Shown: positions 14,902 through 23,739, counted from the first letter of the stretch. The stretch is DNA of 34,002 nucleotides from a bacterium (GCA_030426785.1 JAUHXY010000012.1:1-34002); one strand, 5' to 3'. A program made the numbers and translations. The notes: generated from the letters alone by a model not told the origin.

Positions 14902-17900
14902 CTATTGGCGCACCTTGTGGTGCTTGTCGTGTAGGCGTTTGGCCTTGGAGACCCAGCGCTCCTTCTTGATGCGGTCGAGGGGCACGTCGATCTTTTCGGC
15001 GAGCAGTTCGAGCTTGCGCGGCGTGTCGACGGCCGCGAGGCGCTTGAAGGTGGTGATGCCCGCGTCTTCCAAGAGCTTGGCGTAGCTCGGACCGATCCCG
15101 GTGATCTCCTGTAGGTTGTCCTTGGCGGCAGGCCGCTTGGTCGCGGCTTTCTTGCTGCTCGCCTTCTTGGCGGTCGTTTTTCGGGCGGCGGTCGAAGTGC
15201 TCTTGGCCTTCTTGGCGCTGGCCTTGGAGGTGCTGGCTTTCTTGGGGCTCGCCTGCTTCGTCTTCGCCGGAGCAGCGGCCTCTTGGACAGCCGTAGCGCC
15301 GGACGAACTCGCCGCAGCGGAGCCTGAAGGAGCACTCGGCTTCGAGCTCTCCGTTTTGGGCTTCGTGCTCGCCTGGGCCGGACCTTCCAACTTGCGCTGC
15401 AAGCGGGCGATTTCCGCCTCGCGCAAGCGCACCGTCTTCTCGGCTTGCTTCGCCTGACGTGTGAGATCTTTCACCTTGAGCTCGTAGCCGGTCATCTGCG
15501 TGTGCGCCGACTTCAGCTTCTGCTCGACCTGGTGCAGCTTGAGCTGCCCGGCGCGGTGCTGGGTGGCCATGGCACTGCTTTGGGTCTTGGCCTTGGCCAT
15601 CTCCTCCTTCAGCTCCTGGCTTTGGGCCTTGAGGATCTCGATCTTCTGGTCGCGGTTTTCGCACATGCGCTGGGCTTTGGCGAGTTCGCGTTCGACGCTC
15701 TGCAGCGTCTTCTTGCCGTCTTTGAGGGCGGATTCCTTTTCCGCGAGTTGCGCGCGTTCCGTTTCCAATTCGGCGAGCAGCTTGGCCCGTTCGCTTTCGC
15801 TTTGGGTCTCCAGCCCTTCGAGCTCTTGCTTGGCTTCCACCAAATGGGTTTCGGTGCGCTCGATGCGCTCAGGCAGGATGGAGAGGTGCGAGACCTGCGA
15901 GCGCAGGGTCTCGATTTCGCTCTGCAACGACTCGACCTGAGCGTCCCGCTCCTTGAGCAGGGCCGGCAGGGGCTCCAGTTCAAAGACCCGTTGGCGCAGG
16001 CTTGAGATCTCTTCCTTCGAAGAATCGCCTTGCTCTTGCACGCGTTCGGTGAGCAAACGCACTTCCGCTTCGCGCTCGGCCAACTGCAACTGCTTGGGTT
16101 CCAATTCGCTCAAACGCTTTTGGAGATCGGCGATTTGCTTGCGCGAAGAATCGCCCAAGTTCTTGAGCTCCGCCTTCCAGGCCTTGGCCTGGGTTTCGGA
16201 CGCGGCCAGCTTGGCTTCGAGCGGGGCCACGCGCTTGGCTTGGGCGCGCAGTTCCTTGATCTCGGCCCCGGTGCTCTCCTGCAACATGGCGAGCTTGGTC
16301 TGGGCTTCCTCCAAGGACTTTTCGCGCTGCGCCAATTGCGCCGGCAGGGGATCGAGCTGCTCGAGGCGACTCTGCATTTGGGCCATCTCCATGGCCTGTT
16401 GCTCCTGGCTGCGGTCCAAGCTGCTGCTGAGCTGCTGGACGGCGGCACGCGACTCGTTGAGCTCCTTTTCGAGGGGCTCCAAAGCTTGCACGCGCTCCTG
16501 CAGTTTGCGCACGGTGTTGGTGCGTTCTTCCGCCAATTCGTCGTAGCGCTCGCGCAGGTCGGTCAATTGGGCTTCCGCCTCGGCGCATTGCTCTTCGAAC
16601 GGCTCCAGTTCGACCAAACGCTTCTCCAAGGCCGCAATCTGCTTGGTGGTTTCGAGTTGCACCTCCTGCAGGGTGGCTTGCGTGCCTTGTAGTTCTGAGC
16701 TGGTGGACTGGGCGCGTTGCTCGAACGGCTCGAGATAACCGACGCGCTTTTGCAGGGCTTCGATCTGCTCGCGGCTCGTGCTTTGCAGCTCCTGCAATGC
16801 GGCCTGCGTGCTCGCTAACTCTTCGGCCGTCTCCTGTGCCTCGAGCTGGAAGGGTTCCAGTGCGTTCACCCGTTCTTGCAGTTCCGCGATGCTGGTTTGG
16901 CTGACCCGTTCCAGTTCGGCGTGTTGGCTCTGTAAGGTTTGCAGCGCCGTCTGCGTCTCCTTGGCCCGCGCTTCGAACGGCGCCAATTGCTTCACCTGCT
17001 GCTCGAGCTTCGCGATCGTCGCTTGGCTTTCGCGCTGCAGAGTCTCGTGCTCCTTGCGCAGGGCGCGCAATGCCCCTTGAGACTCCGTCGCGCGCGACTC
17101 GAACGGCGCCAGCTTGGAAACGCGTTGCTCCAAGGTCGCGACGGCGGACTGGTGCTTTTGCAACAAAGCCTTGTGCTCGCCCTGCAGGGAATGCAACTCG
17201 GTACGGGTCTTAGAGAGCTGGCTCTCGAGGGGTTCGAGCACCGCCACGCGCGAAGACAACTCGCGCACCTGCTGCTCGCTCTCCTTCTGCAGGTTTTGGT
17301 GAGCGCGGCTCAGGTCCGCGAGGGCGCGCGAGCGCTGCTCCAACTGCTCGGGCATCGGGCGCAGGTTGCGCATGCGCTCGTGGAACCATGTGGTTTGGGT
17401 CTGAGTGCGGTCGAAGAGCATCTGGTGCTTGCGCCGCAGGTCGGCCAGCTCGCGGCTGCGGGCTTCCAGTTCCTTGGGCAGGCGGCTCATGTTCTCGAGC
17501 TGCTCTTCCTTCTCCTTGAGCTGCACGATTTCCCGGGCTTGCTGCGCGACCTCTTCGCGGGCCTCCTCCAAGCGCGCCTCCAGGTCATCACGCTCCCGGG
17601 AAAGCTCCCGGAACACGTTGGACTTGCGCTTCGACTCGCCGGAGGCCGCCTCGACCTGGTTTTGCAGGGCGACGACCTTCTTGCGCAGGTCGGCGGTGGT
17701 GTTCTCGCGCTGCTGGAGGCTGAGCTCCAGTTGCTTTTTGAGGGCTCCCGAGTCCTGCAGGGTCTGCTGCAGCTCGGCGATCTTGGCCACGTGTCCCTCG
17801 AAGGTGGCCTTGATCTTGCGCACCTCGATGTTGTTTTGGTTGAGGGCTGCGACCGCGGCCTCGCGGTCCGCTTCCGCCAAACGGAACTTGCGGTCCCACA

Positions 17901-18006
17901 ACTCCTGCTGCACGCGGCGCGTGCGGGTGTTGCGCTGGAGTTGGAACAGGTGCCACGTGAAGCCCCCAAGCAGGACCCCTCCCAGGATCAAGAATAGTTC
18001 TTGCAT
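14902..18006 (-). CDS. Membrane-anchored coiled-coil protein with H1-like tail and helix-hairpin-helix
   Basis: I do not recognise a named family. The 1034-residue protein starts at an ATG preceded by GGAAGGA. Residues 4-22 (LFLILGGVLLGGFTWHLF) are one membrane helix. About 25-870 is almost continuous coiled coil. Within it, residues 173 to about 718 are built of 42-residue units, each opening with a proline motif such as LEPFE or LAPFE. Residues about 910-962 are a Lys/Ala/Ser-rich histone-H1- or AlgP-like tail (KKASTSKASAKKAKS). Residues 963-1000 contain LQEITGIGPSYAKLLEDAGI, a helix-hairpin-helix of the kind that binds DNA backbone. Inference: the N-terminus sits in the inner membrane and the C-terminus contacts DNA, so it could tether or organise the nucleoid. 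It is transcribed alone and ends at its own terminator. Confidence 0.88.
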   Translation of the reverse strand: MQELFLILGGVLLGGFTWHLFQLQRNTRTRRVQQELWDRKFRLAEADREAAVAALNQNNIEVRKIKATFEGHVAKIAELQQTLQDSGALKKQLELSLQQRENTTADLRKKVVALQNQVEAASGESKRKSNVFRELSRERDDLEARLEEAREEVAQQAREIVQLKEKEEQLENMSRLPKELEARSRELADLRRKHQMLFDRTQTQTTWFHERMRNLRPMPEQLEQRSRALADLSRAHQNLQKESEQQVRELSSRVAVLEPLESQLSKTRTELHSLQGEHKALLQKHQSAVATLEQRVSKLAPFESRATESQGALRALRKEHETLQRESQATIAKLEQQVKQLAPFEARAKETQTALQTLQSQHAELERVSQTSIAELQERVNALEPFQLEAQETAEELASTQAALQELQSTSREQIEALQKRVGYLEPFEQRAQSTSSELQGTQATLQEVQLETTKQIAALEKRLVELEPFEEQCAEAEAQLTDLRERYDELAEERTNTVRKLQERVQALEPLEKELNESRAAVQQLSSSLDRSQEQQAMEMAQMQSRLEQLDPLPAQLAQREKSLEEAQTKLAMLQESTGAEIKELRAQAKRVAPLEAKLAASETQAKAWKAELKNLGDSSRKQIADLQKRLSELEPKQLQLAEREAEVRLLTERVQEQGDSSKEEISSLRQRVFELEPLPALLKERDAQVESLQSEIETLRSQVSHLSILPERIERTETHLVEAKQELEGLETQSESERAKLLAELETERAQLAEKESALKDGKKTLQSVERELAKAQRMCENRDQKIEILKAQSQELKEEMAKAKTQSSAMATQHRAGQLKLHQVEQKLKSAHTQMTGYELKVKDLTRQAKQAEKTVRLREAEIARLQRKLEGPAQASTKPKTESSKPSAPSGSAAASSSGATAVQEAAAPAKTKQASPKKASTSKASAKKAKSTSTAARKTTAKKASSKKAATKRPAAKDNLQEITGIGPSYAKLLEDAGITTFKRLAAVDTPRKLELLAEKIDVPLDRIKKERWVSKAKRLHDKHHKVRQ
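15853..17490 (-). repeat. 42-residue (126-bp) coiled-coil repeat array
   Basis: Within the coiled-coil gene, units start at residues 173, 215, 257, 299, 341, 383, 425, 467, 509, 551, 593, 635 and 677, counted in the translation. Twelve consecutive units are exactly 42 residues (six heptads) with no insertions or deletions. A 31-residue unit then leads to a last motif, LSILPERIE, at 708. Unit openings read LEPFE, LAPFE, LEPLE, LDPLP and similar, with Pro at position 3 and/or 5. The remaining positions have diverged, so at DNA level the repeat is degenerate. Confidence 0.85.
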
Positions 18007-18299
18007 GATCGTCCTTCCGGATCATGGGGGAACCCTAGGTACCGTACCTACCCCTTCGAGTTCGCGTTCGGACCCCCCCGACCGATGGGCCGATCCTAGC
18101 GATTGAACCCCTTGGATTCCCGATTTCCTTAATAAGGTGACGCGAGAATGGGTTTGTGGCCCTCGACTGGGTCGGAAGAGGCCGTGGGTGGGGGCCGGAA
18201 AGGCTTGCGAGAGGGGGCGAATCTACCCAGGAGAGGCGCGAGAGCCCTTCGCATGCGCGTCTTGCGCGGTACCATCGGGCGCTTCCCACCCCGCTCCCC
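18007..18299. promoter_or_regulatory. Divergent intergenic region with an AT-rich palindrome
   Basis: This 293-nt gap separates the minus-strand coiled-coil gene from the plus-strand DUF1499 gene, so it should hold promoters for both. The only AT-rich island is the palindrome CCTTA-A-TAAGG at 18127-18137, a possible operator or -10 region. I found no well-spaced -35/-10 pair on either strand. The open frame from 18156 is an upstream extension of the next gene and is not supported. Confidence 0.35.
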
Positions 18300-18815
18300 G
18301 TGCGTAAAATCCTTCTCTCCCTAATCGCGATCGCGGCCCTCACCCTGGCCGTTCTGGTCGGCTTTTCTCAGCGTCCGGGGACGGTGGGGTTGGTGGATGG
18401 GGCCTTGCGCGCTTGCGAGAGCGGTGCCTGTGTCAACAGCCAGCTCGGACCGCCCGAACATCGCGTGGAACCCCTGTTCGTCGCGTCGGTGGGGCCCCAG
18501 GATCCCCCGGAAGCGGCTCCGGCGGCCGTGGCGGAAGCCTGGCGGGGCTTGCAGTACCTGCTGGCCCAAGACTCCCAGGGGCGCATCAACCACGTGGAAG
18601 GTCCTTGGATGGCGGCCCAGTGGCGTGCTCCGGTGTTGTTTTTCACCGATGACGTGGAGTTTTTGCGGCTCGATGGGGCCGGCGTGATCCATGTGCGTGC
18701 CGCGAGCCGCTTGGGCCCCTTCGGCATGGGCACCCACCGCGCAGCGGTCGAAACCCTGCGCGAGCGTCTTGCGGAAACCCTGCAGGCCGGTTTGCCGAGT
18801 CCCGAAACCCCGTAG
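18300..18815 (+). CDS. DUF1499 family membrane-anchored protein
   Basis: 171 residues from the GTG at 18300, chosen because it directly precedes a signal-anchor helix (KILLSLIAIAALTLAVLVGF). The body matches DUF1499: a Cys-containing start (CESGACVNSQ), a central FFTDDVEFLRLDGAGVIHVR strand pair, then SRLGPFGMGTHRAAVETLR. The biochemical function of the family is unknown to me; the protein probably sits on the outer face of the inner membrane. The ORF track extends 48 residues upstream from 18156 with Arg/Gly-rich sequence that does not look coding. hrpB follows after 8 nt, which suggests co-transcription. Confidence 0.8.
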   Translation: MRKILLSLIAIAALTLAVLVGFSQRPGTVGLVDGALRACESGACVNSQLGPPEHRVEPLFVASVGPQDPPEAAPAAVAEAWRGLQYLLAQDSQGRINHVEGPWMAAQWRAPVLFFTDDVEFLRLDGAGVIHVRAASRLGPFGMGTHRAAVETLRERLAETLQAGLPSPETP

Positions 18816-18823
18816 GCATCGCC

Positions 18824-21328
18824 ATGGCCCGCGAGCGCTTGCCCATCGATGGGCTCCTGCCCGAGGTGATCGCCAGCCTGCGCGCCCACCCGAACCTGGT
18901 GCTGGAAGCGCCGACGGGGGCGGGCAAAACCACGCGCGTGCCACCGGCGCTCTTGGACGAGCTCTTCGAAGGGGGCCCTGACACGGTCATCCTGGTGGAG
19001 CCGCGCCGCTTCGCCGTGCGCGCTGCGGCTCGCCGCATGGCCGCCGAGCGTGGGGAACGAGTGGGTGAGACGGTCGGTTACAGCGTGCGCCTCGATCGTC
19101 AGACCAGCGCGGCGACTCGCGTGCTCGTGGTGACCCCAGGCATTCTGCTGCGCCGCTTGCTGGACGACCCGTTCCTCGAAGGGGTCGGGGCGATCGTCTT
19201 CGACGAGTTCCACGAACGCGGTTTGGACGCTGACCTCGCCCTCGCTGCGGCGCGCCAAATCCAACGATCGGTGCGTCCGGAGTTGCGCTTGGTGCTCATG
19301 TCGGCCACTTTGGACGCGACGCGCTTGCAGGCTTGGCTCGGGACCGAAGCCGGCCCCGCAGCGCGGCTCGTGTCCGAAGGCCGTACCTTTCCGGTCGTGG
19401 TGCACCACCGGCCCGCCCCGCGTGAGGCGCGCCTCGAAGACTCGATCGCGGCCCTCGTGCGCGCCGCCCACGATGCCGTCGATGGCCACTTGCTGGTCTT
19501 TCTGCCCGGACGGGGCGAGATCCGCCGCTGCGCCCAAGCCCTCGAAGGCGCCGCCCAACAACGCAACGTCGAGCTGCTCGAGTTGTACGGTGAAATGAAT
19601 CCGCGCGATCAGGATCGCGTCATGGAGCCGAGCACCCGCCGGCGTTGGATCCTGGCGACCAACGTGGCGGAGTCGTCGGTCACCGTGCCCGGCGTCGTGG
19701 GGGTCATCGACAGTGGGTTGCATCGACGCATGGAGCAGGATCCCGCCAGCGGCTTGGATCGTTTGGTGCTCACGCGCATCAGCTTGGCTTCCGCGCAGCA
19801 GCGCACCGGTCGAGCGGGGCGCACCGCGCCCGGCCAAGCTTGGCGTTTGTGGGCGGCCCACGAGGAAGGTGCTATGGCACCTTACGATCCGCCCGAAGTG
19901 CGTCGCGTGGACCCGACCCAAGCCATCCTGTGGCTGCTCGCGTTCGGGGAATCGGATCCGGCCGCCTTTGCGTGGTTCGAAGCACCCTCCGAAGTGCATT
20001 TGCGGACGGCCTTGGAGCTGCTGCAACGCTTGGGCGCTTGGCGACCGGGCGTGGGGCTCACCGAGCGTGGCAAGGCGCTGGCCGAACTGCCGTTGCATCC
20101 GCGCCTCGCCTGTTTGTTGCTCGAAGGCGCGCGGTTTGGCGTATTGCCGCGGGCGGCGCTCGCGGTGGCTCTGTGTTCCGAGCGTTGGCCCTTCGACGAC
20201 CTGCAGCGCGAAGCGCAGCACCACTCGGATTCGGACCTTTTGGACGCGGTCGAAGCGTTGGAGGGATGGCGCGATCGAGGCACGCGCCACGCGGGGGTGC
20301 GTCCGTTGCGGGTCGGGCCCGCCAAGACTCTGCTGCGCTTGGCACAGCGTTTCGAACGCATGGTGCCGAAGTCGAAATCAGCGCGAGGCGGCTCACCCGA
20401 CGAGGGACTCCTGCGCGCGATCGCCTGGGCCTTCCGCGACCGTTTGGCCGTGCGGCGGGCCCAAGACCCGACGCGCGCCCTGCTGGTGGGGGGCCGCGGC
20501 ATCCGCATCGCTCCGCAGAGCGCGGTTCACGACGCCCCATGCTTTGTGGCGGTCGAGGTGGTGCAAGCCCACGGCGAGGCGTCGACGCGGGTGCTTTCGC
20601 GCGTCGATCCCGATTGGTATGAGCCGGAAGCGCAGGACACGGTCGAAAGCATGCGTTTCGAACCCGAGGGCCAACGGGTGCAGGCCTTTCGCCAGCGACG
20701 AGTGGACGGCTTGGTGCTCGAAGAGAAACCGGTGCCGATCGAGGACTGGGAGGCGGCGCGCACCTGTTTGGTGGAGGCGGCCCGTCGGGCCGATCCGGTG
20801 CCCTTGCCCCTCGACGATCCGGCGGTGGCCTCGTTTTTGGAGCGGGTGCGCTTTTTGGCCCACCACTTGCCCGAAGAGCCTTGGCCAGACCTCAGTCGGG
20901 AGGCATGCCTCGAACTCCTGCCGGACTTGGCCCACGGCCTCAAGAGCTTTGCGGAGTTGCGTCGCGCGCCGCTGTTGGAGCATTTGCAAGCTCGCCTGAA
21001 TCGGCATCTCACGCAACTTCTGGCGCGCGAAGCCCCCGCTCGATTGACCCTGCCAAACGGTCGCCAAGCGCGCCTGACCTACGAAGGCGACAAAGCGCCC
21101 GTCCTCGCGACGCGCATCCAAGACCTGTTCGGGTGGGAGCAAACCCCGCGGGTGGCGCGAGGCCGAGTGCCCGTCTTGCTGCATCTTTTGGCTCCGAACG
21201 GCCGGCCCCAACAGGTGACCGACGACCTGCAGAGCTTCTGGGATACGACCTACGCCGTCGTGCGCAAGGACCTGCGCCGACGCTATCCCAAGCACGCTTG
21301 GCCCGAGGATCCCCGTTCGCTGCGCTAG
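18824..21328 (+). CDS. hrpB: ATP-dependent helicase HrpB
   Basis: An 834-residue DEAH-type RNA/DNA helicase of the HrpB family. Motifs in order: Walker A APTGAGKT at 29-36, motif Ia EPRRFAVRAAARRMA, motif II DEFH at 127-130, motif III SAT (LVLMSATLD), motif IV LLVFLPGRGEIRR, motif V TNVAESSVTVPGV, and motif VI QRTGRAGR. The C-terminal half contains the HrpB-specific domain, with LPLHPRLACLLLEGARFG and the late VPVLLHLLAPNGRPQQVT-D segment typical of HrpB ends. Length agrees with the family (about 800-850). The cellular role of HrpB is poorly defined. It overlaps no neighbour and is probably co-transcribed with the DUF1499 gene. Confidence 0.95.
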   Translation: MARERLPIDGLLPEVIASLRAHPNLVLEAPTGAGKTTRVPPALLDELFEGGPDTVILVEPRRFAVRAAARRMAAERGERVGETVGYSVRLDRQTSAATRVLVVTPGILLRRLLDDPFLEGVGAIVFDEFHERGLDADLALAAARQIQRSVRPELRLVLMSATLDATRLQAWLGTEAGPAARLVSEGRTFPVVVHHRPAPREARLEDSIAALVRAAHDAVDGHLLVFLPGRGEIRRCAQALEGAAQQRNVELLELYGEMNPRDQDRVMEPSTRRRWILATNVAESSVTVPGVVGVIDSGLHRRMEQDPASGLDRLVLTRISLASAQQRTGRAGRTAPGQAWRLWAAHEEGAMAPYDPPEVRRVDPTQAILWLLAFGESDPAAFAWFEAPSEVHLRTALELLQRLGAWRPGVGLTERGKALAELPLHPRLACLLLEGARFGVLPRAALAVALCSERWPFDDLQREAQHHSDSDLLDAVEALEGWRDRGTRHAGVRPLRVGPAKTLLRLAQRFERMVPKSKSARGGSPDEGLLRAIAWAFRDRLAVRRAQDPTRALLVGGRGIRIAPQSAVHDAPCFVAVEVVQAHGEASTRVLSRVDPDWYEPEAQDTVESMRFEPEGQRVQAFRQRRVDGLVLEEKPVPIEDWEAARTCLVEAARRADPVPLPLDDPAVASFLERVRFLAHHLPEEPWPDLSREACLELLPDLAHGLKSFAELRRAPLLEHLQARLNRHLTQLLAREAPARLTLPNGRQARLTYEGDKAPVLATRIQDLFGWEQTPRVARGRVPVLLHLLAPNGRPQQVTDDLQSFWDTTYAVVRKDLRRRYPKHAWPEDPRSLR

Positions 21329-21446
21329 GCGTGGGGGGGGAAGCCGCGGTGCATCGCATTGAGCCGCGGCGGGACTCATAGCGAGAGGAAGGCGCACAGC
21401 GAGACGAGCCTTCGGTGCGGTCGCAGGCGCGACCCGACCGGCGGGT

Positions 21447-21468
21447 CCGTAGGGGGATACGGTTTTTT
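21447..21468 (+). terminator. Small hairpin with six T residues before the lipoprotein gene
   Basis: CCGTA-GGGGGA-TACGG followed immediately by TTTTTT. The 5-bp stem is short, but the T-run is the best in the region. It lies 119 nt after hrpB and 19 nt before the ATG at 21488, so it could end the hrpB transcript or attenuate the lipoprotein gene. Confidence 0.4.
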
Positions 21469-21487
21469 AGTCGAACCGCACACTGCC

Positions 21488-22063
21488 ATGAACCGACCAG
21501 CCGTACCGCTTTGGGCTATCGCCTTCGCCCTCTGTTTGGGTTCCTGCCGGAGCCTAGAGCACAAGACCGCCATCGAAGGCCGCTTCGAAATGGTCGAGAC
21601 CGATGAGGAACTGTATCAAGACGCGGGCGAGCCGGTGGGGGGCTCCGTCGCGCTGCTCTCGATGCCGATCCAGGGGGCTTCGCACCGCCTCGGATGGGAG
21701 ATTGGAGTGGGGCGCAGCGAAGACTCTTTCGACCTCGCGCTGGGGGAATACACCCTGCAATCCGAGGATGCTTGGGTGGGCTTGCGCTACAGCTTCCTGG
21801 ACGGCCATTGGCGTCCCTACGTGAGTGCGGGAGCTCAATTCACCCAACACGAAGTGACCCTCGACTTCATGGGGGTGGAGACCATCCGGCGCACCGACGA
21901 CATCGGACCCTATGTGGAGGCGGGTCTGCAGTTGCGCTTGTCCCGTGCTCTGCACGTCTCGCTCGGGTATCGGGAAACGATCGGTTTGGAAGGATCGCTG
22001 CCCCCCCTGGACCTGGATTTGGACAGCAGCCGCTCCTTCTTAGGCTTCGGCTGGAGCTTCTAA
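21488..22063 (+). CDS. Predicted surface lipoprotein with beta-barrel-like fold
   Basis: 191 residues from the ATG at 21488. The N-terminus is a lipoprotein signal peptide with lipobox LGSC (Cys20). The mature part has alternating hydrophobic strands typical of small outer-membrane barrels (WVGLRYSFLDGHWRPYVSAGAQFTQ; GPYVEAGLQLRLSRALHVSLGYRE) and ends in an aromatic residue (FLGFGWSF), like barrel C-termini. I cannot name a family or function; it may be an OmpA/OmpW-like porin fold. The ORF track adds 43 upstream residues that would bury the signal peptide, so they are rejected. It stands alone between hrpB and the Nudix-MBL gene. Confidence 0.75.
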   Translation: MNRPAVPLWAIAFALCLGSCRSLEHKTAIEGRFEMVETDEELYQDAGEPVGGSVALLSMPIQGASHRLGWEIGVGRSEDSFDLALGEYTLQSEDAWVGLRYSFLDGHWRPYVSAGAQFTQHEVTLDFMGVETIRRTDDIGPYVEAGLQLRLSRALHVSLGYRETIGLEGSLPPLDLDLDSSRSFLGFGWSF

Positions 22064-22123
22064 GGCCGTCGCAGGCGGGGTTTCCCATGACCCGCTGAGC
22101 GCGAACGAGTAGCCTACGCGCCG

Positions 22124-23611
22124 ATGAGCGCCGCCCCTTCGTTTCGCAAATCCGCCGCCGTCATGGTCGTGCGGTCGACCGACCGCGGTGCGGAAGTGTT
22201 GCTCGTGCAGCGCAACCCGAAGCTGCGCTTCTTTGGCGGCTACTGGGCGTTCCCCGGAGGCGTGGCGGACCGCATGCCGGATGGCGGACGGGAGGACTTC
22301 CTCACCTGCGCCGCGCGGGAGTTGTTCGAAGAAACGGGCCTGCACTTTGCCCCCGAGTTGCGCGCTCTGTCCCCCGCGCACCGCACCGCGCTGCGCCGAC
22401 GATTGCTGGAAGAGGAGGGCTCTGCAGCGCGACCGACCGTCGCTTGGCACGTCGACGCCCCGCTGCAACCCCTGGGACAACTGCGCACCCCCGCGTTCGC
22501 GCCGGTTCGCTATCGCACCCAGTTCTATCGTTGCGATCTGCCCCCTGGGCAAGAGCCCGAGATTTGGCCAGGAGAGCTCGCTGCCGCCGAGTTCGTCGGT
22601 GTGGAGAAGGTGCTGGCGCAGTGGCGCCGGGGCGAACGTTTGATCGTACCGCCCGTGCGCACTCTGCTCGAGTGTTGGCACGAGGCCGGTGCAGAGGCCT
22701 TCGCGGAGCACGCCCGTGTGCGTTGCGAGGCGTTTGAGTCCGGGGCGATCGCTCCGATCATGAATTCTCCGGGCATCTGCATGATTCCGTTGCGCACCCC
22801 GACCGTGCCACCTGCGACGACCACCAACCACTATTTGGTGGGGCACGAGCGTTTGGTCTTGATCGATCCCGGCACGCCTTATCCCGAGGAGCAAGCGCGC
22901 TTGATGGGATTCCTCGACGAGCGCATCGCGCGCGGAGCTCGGTTCGAAGCCTTGGTGCTGACCCATCGCCACCACGATCACGTGGCCGCCGTGCCCGCCT
23001 TGGAGCGGCGCTACGGAGTGCCCGTTCTCGCCCACGCGGATACTCTGGCCCAACTACCGTTTGCGGTGCAGCGTCCCGTGGAGTGCCACGACGGGCAGCG
23101 CATCGAACTTGGCGCCGCACCCGACGGGTCTCCCCATTGGGCGCTGGTGGCGCTGCACACGCCGGGGCACGCTGCTGGGCACTTCGTCTTCCGGGATACG
23201 CGCTACGGGGCCATGCTGGGCGGGGATTTGGCTTCCACCATGTCGACGATCGTGATCGAGCCGCCGGAAGGTCACCTCGCGACCTATCTGGACAGTTTGC
23301 AGCGGGCTATCGACGCCAAGCCGGGCTTGTTTTACCCGGCTCACGGCCCCGTGGCCCGGGATGGCGTGGCGTTGCTGCGCGGATACCTGCAGCACCGACG
23401 GGTGCGGGAGGAGCGTTTGGTGGCGCTGCTAGCCGACCGCGCTTGGGAGGACGAACAGGAATTGGTCGAGGCGGTGTACACCGACGTGGCGCCGGAGGTG
23501 CACGGTTTGGCGCTGCATTCCCTGCGTGCGGGTTTGATCAAGTTGGAGGAAGAGGGCCGCGCGAGGCGTGGGGAACGGGGTTGGGTCGGGGTTGGCGAGG
23601 GGGCTGCCTAG
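22124..23611 (+). CDS. Nudix hydrolase - metallo-beta-lactamase fold fusion protein
   Basis: 495 residues with two enzyme domains. Residues about 5-200 are a Nudix domain with FFGGYWAFPGGV and the box REDFLTCAARELFEETGL, the REx2EExG core intact. Residues about 215-430 are a metallo-beta-lactamase domain with the metal motif THRHHDH (His281, His283, Asp285, His286), HTPGHAAGHFV and GGDLAS. Residues about 430-495 look like the small helical/winged-helix tail of LACTB2-type proteins (LHSLRAGLIKLEEEGRARR). The Nudix part probably cleaves a nucleoside-diphosphate or CoA-type substrate. The second part could be a thioester hydrolase or nuclease. Joint function is unknown. Confidence 0.87.
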   Translation: MSAAPSFRKSAAVMVVRSTDRGAEVLLVQRNPKLRFFGGYWAFPGGVADRMPDGGREDFLTCAARELFEETGLHFAPELRALSPAHRTALRRRLLEEEGSAARPTVAWHVDAPLQPLGQLRTPAFAPVRYRTQFYRCDLPPGQEPEIWPGELAAAEFVGVEKVLAQWRRGERLIVPPVRTLLECWHEAGAEAFAEHARVRCEAFESGAIAPIMNSPGICMIPLRTPTVPPATTTNHYLVGHERLVLIDPGTPYPEEQARLMGFLDERIARGARFEALVLTHRHHDHVAAVPALERRYGVPVLAHADTLAQLPFAVQRPVECHDGQRIELGAAPDGSPHWALVALHTPGHAAGHFVFRDTRYGAMLGGDLASTMSTIVIEPPEGHLATYLDSLQRAIDAKPGLFYPAHGPVARDGVALLRGYLQHRRVREERLVALLADRAWEDEQELVEAVYTDVAPEVHGLALHSLRAGLIKLEEEGRARRGERGWVGVGEGAA

Positions 23612-23739
23612 GTGGACCTCGAGCGGAGTTCGCCGTCTCTAACCATCCCTAGCCCCCGCCCGCCCGGGTTGAGACCGGTCCCAGCCTCGCGGGTGGCAGC
23701 GAATGGTGTAAGGGATGCGTTGCCCGCGCACCTGCGTGC

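Noticed and set aside
16939-17997. 352-residue Leu/Gln/Arg-rich plus-strand ORF inside the coiled-coil gene
   Set aside because: Its regularity mirrors the 42-residue repeat on the opposite strand; the minus-strand frame has a membrane helix, ribosome binding site, terminator and a folded C-terminal domain.
18156-18299. 48-residue N-terminal extension of the DUF1499 protein
   Set aside because: It would bury the signal-anchor helix and is Arg/Gly-rich, unlike the coding part.
18368-20290. 640-residue minus-strand ORF antisense to hrpB and the DUF1499 gene
   Set aside because: It lies opposite two genes with clear family motifs, its translation is Arg/Gly/His-rich without a recognisable domain, and long antisense frames are expected in GC-rich genes.
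21340-21370. GCCGCGG/CCGCGGC inverted repeat after hrpB as its terminator
   Set aside because: The 7-bp stem has a 14-nt loop and no T-tract; the T6 hairpin at 21447 is a better candidate.
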